64,000 nucleotides of DNA from Gemmatimonas sp. GTDB lineage: Bacteria; Gemmatimonadota; Gemmatimonadetes; Gemmatimonadales; Gemmatimonadaceae. This document shows positions 52,609 to 60,541 of the stretch, one piece after another; position 1 is the first letter of the stretch, and every line of letters starts with the position of its first letter. The notes under the pieces are model-generated. The model was given only the letters and a program-made list of their open reading frames with translations. It made no database searches and had not been told where the DNA came from. Both the position numbers and the translations under genes were made by a program. Location of the stretch: contig NZ_JAJTHI010000006.1 of assembly GCF_021298855.1 (NCBI RefSeq), positions 1 through 64,000 on the forward strand, written 5' to 3'.

Positions 52609-53517
52609 ATGCACCACTGGAAGCGGGATGGGCGCCGGCGCGGAACCCGATGGCGAGGATACGGCGTGCTGTTGCTGGTCGTACTCACCGGGGCAGCCGC
52701 CTGTGCGCGCGGCGACGGCGCCGATGTGGGTGCCGCCCCGGTGGTGCTGGCGGGTTCCACCTCGGTCCTTCCGTTCGCCGAGCGCTGGGCCGAGTTGTAC
52801 GGCGGCGGCAAGGTCACGGTGCAGGCGGGCGGGTCCACGGCGGGCATTCGCGCCGCGCGCGATGGCACGGCCGACATCGGCATGAGTTCGCGTGCGCTGC
52901 TGCGGTCGATCAACCGCATGAACGATCTCGTACCGGGCGTGCGGGTGTCCGGGCAGATCACGGTGAAGGGGGTGGAAGCGTACGGTGCCGGCATGTCCAC
53001 CGATGTGCTGCGGCGCCACGTGGGCATGGTGCTTCAGCGCCCCAACCCGTTTCCGCTGTCGGTACTCGATAACCTCGCGTACGGGCCGCGGCTCGACGGC
53101 CGACTGTCCGGTGGCAAGGCGCGTGAACTGGCCGAGTCGCTGCTCACCGAGGTCGGGCTGTGGGACGCGTTGCGCGACGGGCTCGACCGGTCGGCGCTGC
53201 GGCTGTCGCCGGAGCAGCAGCAACGCCTGTGCATTGCGCGGGCGCTGGCGACCCGGCCGGCGGTGCTGCTCATGGACGAACCATGCTCCGCGCTCGATCC
53301 CGAAGCCACGGCGCGCGTGGAGGCGCTCATGGTGCGCCTGGCGACGCAGCATGCGGTGGTGGTGGTGACGCACAACATGCAGCAGGCGCAGCGGGTGGCG
53401 TCGCACTGCGGGTTCATGCTGATGGGCGAGCTGGTGGAGTTCGGCGCCACCCTGCAGCTGTTTGCCGCCGCGCGGGACGGTCGTACCGCCGATTACGTGG
53501 CGGGTCGCTTCGGGTGA
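52609..53517 (+). CDS. PstS fragment fused in frame to a Walker-A-less PstB
   Basis: A 302-residue chimera. Residues 1-35 are a signal sequence with possible lipobox (AAAC). Residues 45-95 match the first lobe of the phosphate-binding protein PstS (VVLAGSTSVLPFAERWAELY, AGGSTAGIRAARDGTADIGMS). From about 97 the sequence is PstB starting after its Walker A: LLRSINRMNDLVPG, Q-loop GMVLQRPNPFPLSVLDNLAYGPRL, signature-region LSPEQQQRLCIARAL (SGG changed to SPE), Walker B/D-loop LLMDEPCSALDP, His loop VTHNMQQA, and the PstB C-terminus LVEFGATLQLF...RTADYVAGRFG. The frame is continuous. pstC, pstA and the rest of pstS are absent. It is either a deletion relic kept open or a repurposed protein. Confidence 0.82.
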   Translation: MHHWKRDGRRRGTRWRGYGVLLLVVLTGAAACARGDGADVGAAPVVLAGSTSVLPFAERWAELYGGGKVTVQAGGSTAGIRAARDGTADIGMSSRALLRSINRMNDLVPGVRVSGQITVKGVEAYGAGMSTDVLRRHVGMVLQRPNPFPLSVLDNLAYGPRLDGRLSGGKARELAESLLTEVGLWDALRDGLDRSALRLSPEQQQRLCIARALATRPAVLLMDEPCSALDPEATARVEALMVRLATQHAVVVVTHNMQQAQRVASHCGFMLMGELVEFGATLQLFAAARDGRTADYVAGRFG

Positions 53518-53527
53518 CGCCACGCGG

Positions 53528-54583
53528 TCAGGTGGGCGTTACGGAGCGCCAGTAGGCCAGCGCGATTCCCGCCACATAGCCCACCACCAGCAGGATGCTG
53601 CCCGGCTCGCGCGCCGCCGCCCGACGGGAGCGCAGCACCAGCGTGCCGAGGGCGATCGTCATGAGCACCACCGCCGCCAGTGCGGTGAGGATGTGATCGG
53701 CCGATGCGACGGCGAACATGGGCTGGGGGTGGAACGGGTCGAGGATGGCGAAGATCGTCATGTTGATGGCGTTGCTGCCGAACAGATTGCCCACCGCCAG
53801 ATCGTAGGCGCGCAGGCGCACGGCCGCCATGGAGGTCACGAGCTCCGGCAACGACGTGGACAGCCCCACGAGCCAGGTGCCCATGAAGGTGTGTCCCAGG
53901 CCGCTGACCACCGCGAGCCCCTCCGCCGCCGTGGCGAACTGCGGCGCCACAACGACGATCACCTGCGCGGCGCCAAGAAACGACCAGATCGCGCGACGCA
54001 ACGACATGGGGTGCGCATGGCTGGAAGGTGCTCCCTCGGCGCGACCCTCGTGGCTGCCGGTCGACTCGGCGCCGCTCATCTCGGTCACCTCACCGGCGGT
54101 CTGCGTGACCTGACTCACGCGAAACGCCAGGCTGGAGGTGACGGCATAGGTGGCAACAAGCAGCAACGACCAGGTGCCAATTCCGGCCACGCTGGAGCCC
54201 ACGCGCGTCACGAGTCCCATGGCCGCGAGAATCGTCATGATGATGGCGAGGCAGGCGTACAGCGCATGATCGAAGGCGGCGCGGCGGAACATGTCCACCC
54301 CGGCCGGCGCGAGACTGATGATGGCCAGGATGAGCATGTTGGCCATGCTGCTGCCCATGAGGTCCCCAACGGCGAGATCGATGGCGCCCAGCCGCACGGC
54401 CGCAATATCGGTGACGATTTCGGGGAGAGAGGTGGCCAGCGCGAGAAACACCGACCCCACCCAGGCGCCACCCAGCCGGGTGCGCGCCGCCACGACGTCG
54501 CCGGCGCGCGCCAGCACCGTGCCGGCGGCGATGACGATGACGGCGGCCACCAGGAAGCGTACAAGCAGTGCGCCGAGCGTCAC
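53528..54583 (-). CDS. Ca2+/cation antiporter (CaCA superfamily)
   Basis: A 351-residue membrane antiporter. The two alpha-repeats that form the ion path are ATSLPEIVTDIAAVRLGAIDLAVGDLMGSSMANM and STSLPELVTSMAAVRLRAYDLAVGNLFGSNAINM, with the conserved Glu in each (given here as two motifs of the same design). About ten helices are predicted. A hydrophilic His/Glu-rich loop (TEMSGAESTGSHEGRAEGA) separates the halves. It exchanges Ca2+ or Na+ for H+. Its ATG overlaps the stress-protein stop (ATGA). Confidence 0.88.
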   Translation of the reverse strand: MTLGALLVRFLVAAVIVIAAGTVLARAGDVVAARTRLGGAWVGSVFLALATSLPEIVTDIAAVRLGAIDLAVGDLMGSSMANMLILAIISLAPAGVDMFRRAAFDHALYACLAIIMTILAAMGLVTRVGSSVAGIGTWSLLLVATYAVTSSLAFRVSQVTQTAGEVTEMSGAESTGSHEGRAEGAPSSHAHPMSLRRAIWSFLGAAQVIVVVAPQFATAAEGLAVVSGLGHTFMGTWLVGLSTSLPELVTSMAAVRLRAYDLAVGNLFGSNAINMTIFAILDPFHPQPMFAVASADHILTALAAVVLMTIALGTLVLRSRRAAAREPGSILLVVGYVAGIALAYWRSVTPT

Positions 54584-55521
54584 GCCCCGCCCGCCGCGGT
54601 TGCGGGCATGCGATGCAGCAGTACCGGGTGACTGGTGGTGCGCAGCACCTTGTCGGCAACGCTCCCCAGCAGAAGGCGCCCCACGGGGCCGCGCCCGCGC
54701 GTGGCGAGCGCGATGAGGTCCACGTCGAGCGAGTCAGCGCAATCCCCGATGGCCCGCTGGGGATCGAACTCCTCGGGCGCGCAGTGCGTCGCCGCAACCC
54801 CCTCGCGTTGCAGCGCGCCTTCGACGCCGGTGAGGTATCTCGTCACGAGCGTACGCTGTTCGGCCAGATCACGCTCGTACTCGGCGCCGGTGGCCACGGC
54901 GCGCAGCATCGGGTGCAGTGGCGAGACCGCGCGCATGAGCACGCACTCGACGCTGTCCGCCAGGAGCGGCTTGAGTGGCGTGAGAACACTCTCGCTGTCC
55001 GGCGAGCCATCGAGGGGCACCAGGACCCGGCGCAACTGCCACTCGGGCAGTGTCTGCGGCGGCGGGGCGTCGGCCGGGCGGACCGCCACAACGGGTACCG
55101 GCGAGAGGCGAATGAGCGCGTCGGCGACCGATCCCAGCCAGGCCCGCGACGGGCCGCCACGCCCGTGAGTAGTCACGACGAGCATGGCGGCGTTGACGGC
55201 GGTGGCACAGCCGACGAGTGCGTCGGCGATGGGGCCGGTGAGGATGCGGGTGTGCACGACCGGCGCGTTGGTGAGCATGGCAATGCGTGCGGCGGCGCCA
55301 TCGAGGTAGCGCTGGACCGCCGTGCGCCACTCCGCCGCGTGCTCGTCCTCGAGACGGGAATCGGCAAATGGGGCACCGCCGGTGGCGTAGCGCCACGGGT
55401 CACTATCGAGGACCGAGACGAGCAGGAGGTCCGCGCGCAATCGCCGAGCCAGCCCCACCGCCACGGGGAGCGAGGCATCGGCAAACGATGAGCCATCAAG
55501 AGCGACGAGCAGGGTCGGCAT
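54580..55521 (-). CDS. Tandem-domain universal stress protein
   Basis: A 313-residue protein with two UspA domains. The first begins TLLVALDGSSFADASLPVAV and ends TTHGRGGPSRAWLGSVADALI. The second begins VLVPLDGSPDSESVLTP and ends ATRGRGPVGRLLLGSVADKVL; both keep the G-x2-G-x9 loop, so ATP binding is expected. Its start overlaps the Ca2+-ATPase stop by 26 bp and its stop overlaps the antiporter start, placing it in the middle of a translationally coupled ion-transport operon. Confidence 0.88.
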   Translation of the reverse strand: MPTLLVALDGSSFADASLPVAVGLARRLRADLLLVSVLDSDPWRYATGGAPFADSRLEDEHAAEWRTAVQRYLDGAAARIAMLTNAPVVHTRILTGPIADALVGCATAVNAAMLVVTTHGRGGPSRAWLGSVADALIRLSPVPVVAVRPADAPPPQTLPEWQLRRVLVPLDGSPDSESVLTPLKPLLADSVECVLMRAVSPLHPMLRAVATGAEYERDLAEQRTLVTRYLTGVEGALQREGVAATHCAPEEFDPQRAIGDCADSLDVDLIALATRGRGPVGRLLLGSVADKVLRTTSHPVLLHRMPATAAGGA

Positions 55522-58165
55522 ACAATCCTCGGCAACGGACCAGGAACTTCTCGAACTCCACGGCAACGAACACCAGTGATGCCATGACCACGCAGGCGGC
55601 CAGCTCTCCGGCCGTGAGCGGGACCGTGTGAAACAGGCGATTCATGGCCGGCACGTAAATGGTGGCGAGTTGGAGCAGCAGGGTGGCGACCACGGCCATC
55701 AGCAGGGCGGGGTTGCTCGTCACTCCCAGACGAAAGAGCGACTGGCGCTCCGACCGGATGGCCATGATATGCGTGAGTTGGGAAAGCGTGAGCACCGTGA
55801 AGGTCATGGTCTGCCAGTGCGCGTTGCCTGTGTGCCTGGCCCAGGCGAGGGTGCCGAGCGCCAGCGCCGCCATGAGCAGCCCCACCCACAGGGCATGCTG
55901 CCACAGACCATGGGCGAAGATGCCTTCCCGCGGCGGACGCGGCGGGCGCTGCATCACGTCGGGCTCCGCCCGCTCGGCGGCAAGCGCCAGTCCCGGCAAT
56001 CCGTCGGTGACGAGGTTCATCCACAGGATGTGAATGGGCAGCAACGGGAGTGGCAACCCCACAAAGGGCGCGAGGAAGAGCGTCCAGATCTCGCCCGCGT
56101 TGGTGGAGAGCACGAAGCGCACGAAGCGGCGGATGTTGTCGTAGATGCGCCGTCCCTCACGCACCGCCTGCACGATCGTGGCGAAGTTGTCGTCGAGCAG
56201 CACCATGTGCGAGGCCTCACGCGCGACATCGGTGCCGCCGCGACCCATGGCAATGCCGATGTCGGCATGGTTGAGCGCCGGTGCGTCGTTCACGCCGTCG
56301 CCGGTCATGGCGGCAAACTCGCCGCGTGCCTGCAACGCGCGCACAATGCGCAGCTTGTCTTCCGGCGCGACGCGCGCGTACACGCGCGTGTGCTCGACCT
56401 GTTCGCGCAGCGCCTCGTCGGTGAGCTCCCCCAGGGCGCGGCCGGTGAGCACCGGCGCGTCGGCGTCGGTCATGATGCCAAGGCGCAGGGCAATGGCGCG
56501 CGCGGTGGCCGGGTGATCGCCGGTAATCATCACCACACGAATCCCTGCCGTATGGCAGGTACGCACGGCAGCGGCGGCCTCCTGGCGTGGCGGGTCGATC
56601 AGGCCCACGAGCGCCAGGAGCAGTTGGTGCTCCTCGAGTGCGTCCGGTGGATCGCCCGGTGCCCTATGATCGCTGTTGGTGGCCACGGCCAGCACCCGTA
56701 GCCCCGCGGCCGCCATCTGCTCGGCCTGCTGCAGCACGGCCGCGCGATCGATGGGCACGAGCGCGCCGTCGCGCAGCATGCGGTCGCAGTGGGGCACTAC
56801 CCGCTCGGGGGCACCCTTCGTGCAGGCCAGGCGCTGCGCGTGTCCGGCCGCGGCGTGTACCGTTGTCATGCGCGCGCGCGCGGAGGTGAACGGCACCTCG
56901 GCGATACGCGGCCAGCGCTGCTCGAGTGACGGCTTGTGCGCGTCGTGTGCCGTCGCCCAGCGCACGAGCGCGGTTTCCGTGGGATCACCCACCAGTGCAT
57001 CGTCTCCCGCGCCCTGCACGTCGGTGCACAGGGTGGCAACACCAGCGATGGAGAGCGCTGCGTGCGGGAGCGGGGTACGCACGTGGGATGCATCGAGCGC
57101 GGCTCCGCACGGCGCCTGCGCCACATCCACGCGCATGCGGTTTTCGGTGAGCGTGCCGGTCTTGTCCGTGCAGATGTAGGTGACCGACCCCAGCGTTTCC
57201 ACTGCGGGGAGGCGCCGAATGAGCGCCTGCTGGCGAACCATGCGGCGGGCTCCCAGCGCCAGCGACACGGTAATGACGGCGGGCAGCGCTTCGGGGATGG
57301 CCGCCACCGCGAGGCTGAGGGCGGTCATGAACATGAGTCCCAGCGGTTCGCCGCGCAGCAGGCCAGTCACGAAGATGGCGGCGCAGAGGCCAATCACGAG
57401 CAGGGCGAGCCGGCGGCCGAAGGCGGCGAGGCGGAGCTGCAGCGGTGAGCGCACCGCGGTGTCGTCCTGCAGCATGGCGGCGATGCGGCCAAGTTCGGTG
57501 CGCATGCCGGTGGCCACGACCAGGCCGGTGCCACGGCCCGCCGCGACACTCGTGCCCTTGTAGAGCATGCCGTGGCGGTCGCCGAGCGGGGCGTCGGCAG
57601 CGCTGGTGGGGGCTGTGTCCTTTTCCACCGGCACCGACTCGCCGGTGAGGGCCGCTTCCTCCACGCTGAGGCGCGCGCTGTCGATGAGGCGGACATCGGC
57701 GGGAACCACATTGCCCGCTTCCAGCAGCACGAGGTCGCCCGGGACCAGGTCGTGCGAGGGGACGGTGCGCTCCTCCCCCGCGCGCCGCACCCGTGCACTC
57801 GGCGCGGCCATGGCGCCGAGGGCCGCGAGTGCCTGCTCGGCGCGGTATTCCTGCACGAAGCCGAGGAGCGCATTGAGGATGACGATGGCGACGATGGCCA
57901 CCGTATCCTCCGGGTCGCCGACCACGGCGGCAATGATGGCGGCACCGATGAGCACCAGCACCATGACGTCGGCGAACTGCGCGAGCAGCATGCGCAGGGG
58001 CCCACGTCGGGTGGCGGCGCGCAGGTTGTTGCTGCCGTACTCCTGCCGGCGGCGCGCCAGCTCGTCGGTGGTGAGCCCGCGGGCAGGGTCGACGCCCAGC
58101 AGGTTGGCGACGGCAGCGGGTGTCATGGTGTGCCACGGCCGTTCGAGTGGGCCGGGTGGGGTCAT
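55496..58165 (-). CDS. Ca2+-type P-type ATPase (PMCA/SERCA class)
   Basis: An 889-residue cation pump. The phosphorylation motif ICTDKTGTLTENRM, the hinge TGDGVNDAPALNHADIGIAMG, the actuator LTGESVPVEKD and the transmembrane IPEALPAVITVSLALG (PEALP in place of PEGLP) identify a P2-type pump. The M6 region (VLSTNAGEIWTLFLAPF) has the N-A-G-E acidic signature for Ca2+ binding. The N-terminal cation ATPase domain is present. It exports Ca2+ (or Mn2+) at the expense of ATP. Likely first gene of the three-gene operon with the stress protein and the antiporter. Confidence 0.92.
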   Translation of the reverse strand: MTPPGPLERPWHTMTPAAVANLLGVDPARGLTTDELARRRQEYGSNNLRAATRRGPLRMLLAQFADVMVLVLIGAAIIAAVVGDPEDTVAIVAIVILNALLGFVQEYRAEQALAALGAMAAPSARVRRAGEERTVPSHDLVPGDLVLLEAGNVVPADVRLIDSARLSVEEAALTGESVPVEKDTAPTSAADAPLGDRHGMLYKGTSVAAGRGTGLVVATGMRTELGRIAAMLQDDTAVRSPLQLRLAAFGRRLALLVIGLCAAIFVTGLLRGEPLGLMFMTALSLAVAAIPEALPAVITVSLALGARRMVRQQALIRRLPAVETLGSVTYICTDKTGTLTENRMRVDVAQAPCGAALDASHVRTPLPHAALSIAGVATLCTDVQGAGDDALVGDPTETALVRWATAHDAHKPSLEQRWPRIAEVPFTSARARMTTVHAAAGHAQRLACTKGAPERVVPHCDRMLRDGALVPIDRAAVLQQAEQMAAAGLRVLAVATNSDHRAPGDPPDALEEHQLLLALVGLIDPPRQEAAAAVRTCHTAGIRVVMITGDHPATARAIALRLGIMTDADAPVLTGRALGELTDEALREQVEHTRVYARVAPEDKLRIVRALQARGEFAAMTGDGVNDAPALNHADIGIAMGRGGTDVAREASHMVLLDDNFATIVQAVREGRRIYDNIRRFVRFVLSTNAGEIWTLFLAPFVGLPLPLLPIHILWMNLVTDGLPGLALAAERAEPDVMQRPPRPPREGIFAHGLWQHALWVGLLMAALALGTLAWARHTGNAHWQTMTFTVLTLSQLTHIMAIRSERQSLFRLGVTSNPALLMAVVATLLLQLATIYVPAMNRLFHTVPLTAGELAACVVMASLVFVAVEFEKFLVRCRGLYADPARRS

Positions 58166-58210
58166 GCAATTCCCGCGTTGGAGGGCTTTCGCAATGATGG
58201 GAGCCGTGGG

Positions 58211-60541
58211 TCAGTCGTACCACCCCTGCAGGTACCAGCCGGTCTCGGTGTGGTACACCAGCAAATCACCGTCGGTGGGGGCGGTGCAGCGCCAGTAGTC
58301 GCGGGCGTAGCCATCGCCGCGCCACCAGTCGCCGCTGAGCCGTTCCGGGCCGTGGGCGGCGGCGAGGTCGATGCGGCGGCCGCGCCACCAGACGGCGCCG
58401 GGTATGCCGTGCGGGGCTTCGATGTCGACGGGGTCGGGGGCGGGGAGGAGGCGGAGGACGGCGGCGGGCGCCGGGGCGTTGGCCTGGGCCGCCGCGGGGG
58501 CAGCGGGCAGGGGCGCGGCGGCGAGGGTGAGGGCGTCGGCGGGCGCCCAGCGACCGGCTTCCTCGGGGCGGTGCGTGTCTCGGGCCTCGGGGTGCACCAC
58601 GACGTCGCCGCGGTTGTCGGGGTCGAGCACGGCGCGCAGGCGGGCGAACACCGCGTCGGCATTCATGGCCGCATCGCGCCACGAGGGAATGAGCAGGTCG
58701 CCCTGGTCGGCGGCCAGCGGCGCCGTGGCGGGGATGCTCAGGGTCACCCCGATGACCGGCGCGGGGATGGGCCAGCGCTCGAGCAGGGCACGGCACTGAT
58801 CGAAGAGCGGCTCGAGCCGCGCGAGGGGGCGCGCGGGGCGCACTTCCCGGGTGATGGTGCGCTGGGGGATGCCGAGCACTGACGCGGCCGTGCGCGCGGC
58901 TGACGCCGCAGGAAGAGGGGGCAGGTGGCGGGGAGCCGGGAGCAGGGGGCAGGGGGGATCGGCATCGGCCTGCGTCGTGCCACCTGCTCCCCGCTTCCGG
59001 TCTCCTGCTCGCTGCTTCCTGGTGTGGTCGGAGTCATCACTCGTCTCCGGCACGTGCACATGCCCGCGCAGTTCACTGCCGATCTCCTCGATGGGGTACT
59101 GCCGCCCGGCATCGAGGACGAGCGTGATGGCCACGGCGGCCACGGCGCGACCGTCGTGCACGCACTCCTGCAGGAGCCGTTGCAGCTGGGCGCGCAGTAC
59201 GAAGAGAATGGGCTCGGCGCTTTCCACGGCCCCGGGCAACTCCACGCTCGCGCTGCGCGCGGCGTCGACACGCACGAGCCCCGGACGCCGCGGGTCGTCG
59301 CCACGCGCCAGCCGCCAGGCCGTGAGCCCCTCGGCCCCCCAGCGCTGCTCGACCTCCCCGGCGTCGAGGGCGGCGAGCGCCCCCACGGTGGTGAGGCCGA
59401 GCATGCGCAGGGCGTCGCGCACCTCGTCGCTCATGGGTACGAGCCCGAGCGGGGCGGGGGCGAGATAGCGGGCGCAGCCGCCGCGGGGAATCCGCGTGAT
59501 TTCCGCAGGGAGGGGGCAGGAGGCAGGAGGCAGGGGGCCGGGAGCAGGGGGGAACGACGCAGAGGACAACGAGGTCTGCTCCCTGCTGCCTGCCTCCTGC
59601 CCCCTGCTCCCTGTTCCGGAGGGTCGTTCGGCACCGGAGTGCCGGCGCACCGGCGCCCACGTGGCCGCGCGCGCCGCCACACAGCTGTCGGCAATGGCCA
59701 CACGCGCGTCGGGGTGCCACTGGCGCGCGATGGCGAGCAGGGTGCGCGCGAGTTGCTCCTCGCCGCCCAGCGCCTCGAAGCCGGTGGCCCCCACCCACCA
59801 TAACCCCGGGGCGCTGCTGGCCGGGGTGACCTGAGGGCTGGCCGCCAGCAGCGCCGTGGTCGCGGTGAGCATGGCGTCGGCCACAGCGTGATCGTCCCAC
59901 GGCCGCACCTCGAGCGCCGCACAGCGCGCTCTGGCGTCGGCAATGGTCATCCCCGCCCGCACACCGGCCCGTCCTGCTGCCAGCGAGACCACACGCAGGC
60001 GGGTGCCGTGGCTGAGCGCCCGTGGCAGTTCATCCCAATGCGGAAGGGGAGGCGGGGGCGGAGGTGGGATCGGGGCGCTCTTTCCGCGGGGCCGACTGCC
60101 CGCCGCCGCTGCCGAGGAGCGCCCCGGTGCGTTCCCGCGCCAACTCGCGGCGTCCCCGTCGGCCGAAGCCCGACTCGGCGGCGCGCCGTCGCCCGCGGGA
60201 TGTGGCCCAGTCGCGGGTGCGCCGGTCGAGCTCCCGGTCGAGCTCCCGGTTGAGCCCGAGCCGGTCGTTGCCCTCGGCGTGGTCGTTCCCGAGGCGGTCA
60301 CCGGGTTCATCGAGTCCAGCGGCAAGTCGAGCTGGATGTCCCGGAAGGTCAGTTCCGTACAGGTCGTGGCTGCCAACGCCGAGTCCGCCCCAGGTGACGG
60401 GGTGTTCGCTGCGCCGGGCGTCGTCGCCACCGTCGTCACTGTTGCCGCGGGCGGCCCAGGGATGACGCGCGCTGCGCGCCACCCCGCGCCGATCGGGAAT
60501 CTCGGGATGCGTACACAGGCGACGCGCCAGGATGACGACAC
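58211..60541 (-). CDS. imuB: ImuB, inactive Y-family polymerase partner of the mutasome
   Basis: A 776-residue ImuB-type protein, a scaffold joining the beta clamp, ImuA and DnaE2. The N-terminus WRVACVRIPRFPIG is the first palm strand. It is followed by about 140 residues of inserted low-complexity sequence, then LRVVSLAAGRAGVRAGMTIADARARC, the real continuation. The end has the typical ImuB C-terminus: GAVWWRGRRIDLAAAHGPERLSGDWW, then YARDYWRCTAPTDGDLLVYHTETGWYLQGWYD. A QLDLPL motif (residues 70-75, bases 60317-60334) resembles a clamp-binding peptide. Two palindromic G-rich repeats (58911-59024, 59506-59624) are translated. The first 512 bases overlap imuA out of frame. Confidence 0.85.
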   Translation of the reverse strand: MSSSWRVACVRIPRFPIGAGWRAARVIPGPPAATVTTVATTPGAANTPSPGADSALAATTCTELTFRDIQLDLPLDSMNPVTASGTTTPRATTGSGSTGSSTGSSTGAPATGPHPAGDGAPPSRASADGDAASWRGNAPGRSSAAAAGSRPRGKSAPIPPPPPPPLPHWDELPRALSHGTRLRVVSLAAGRAGVRAGMTIADARARCAALEVRPWDDHAVADAMLTATTALLAASPQVTPASSAPGLWWVGATGFEALGGEEQLARTLLAIARQWHPDARVAIADSCVAARAATWAPVRRHSGAERPSGTGSRGQEAGSREQTSLSSASFPPAPGPLPPASCPLPAEITRIPRGGCARYLAPAPLGLVPMSDEVRDALRMLGLTTVGALAALDAGEVEQRWGAEGLTAWRLARGDDPRRPGLVRVDAARSASVELPGAVESAEPILFVLRAQLQRLLQECVHDGRAVAAVAITLVLDAGRQYPIEEIGSELRGHVHVPETSDDSDHTRKQRAGDRKRGAGGTTQADADPPCPLLPAPRHLPPLPAASAARTAASVLGIPQRTITREVRPARPLARLEPLFDQCRALLERWPIPAPVIGVTLSIPATAPLAADQGDLLIPSWRDAAMNADAVFARLRAVLDPDNRGDVVVHPEARDTHRPEEAGRWAPADALTLAAAPLPAAPAAAQANAPAPAAVLRLLPAPDPVDIEAPHGIPGAVWWRGRRIDLAAAHGPERLSGDWWRGDGYARDYWRCTAPTDGDLLVYHTETGWYLQGWYD
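58911..59024. repeat. Translated palindromic G-rich repeat (copy 1)
   Basis: A left arm rich in GGGGGCAGG/GGGAGC/GCAGGGGG (58911-58957) is followed by a short loop and a right arm (58980-59024) which is roughly its reverse complement, containing CCACCTGCTCCCCGCTTCC and TCTCCTGCTCGCTGCTTCC. It lies inside imuB and is translated as an Arg/Gly then Pro/Leu-rich segment. Copies 2 and 3 share the GGGAGCAGG/GGCAGGAGG core. Confidence 0.55.
59506..59624. repeat. Translated palindromic G-rich repeat (copy 2)
   Basis: Left arm GGGAGGGGGCAGGAGGCAGG followed by AGGCAGGGGGCCGGGAGCAGG, loop of about 40 bases, and right arm CTGCTCCCTGCTGCCTGCC followed by TCCTGCCCCCTGCTCCCTG, an approximate inverted repeat. 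It sits in imuB and is read as PPAPGPLPPASCPLP, sharing LPPASC with the peptide read from copy 3 in imuA. Confidence 0.65.

Noticed and set aside
52609-53517. Calling the chimera a functional PstB phosphate transporter ATPase
   Set aside because: Walker A is absent and the signature motif is altered, so ATP-driven transport is not expected.
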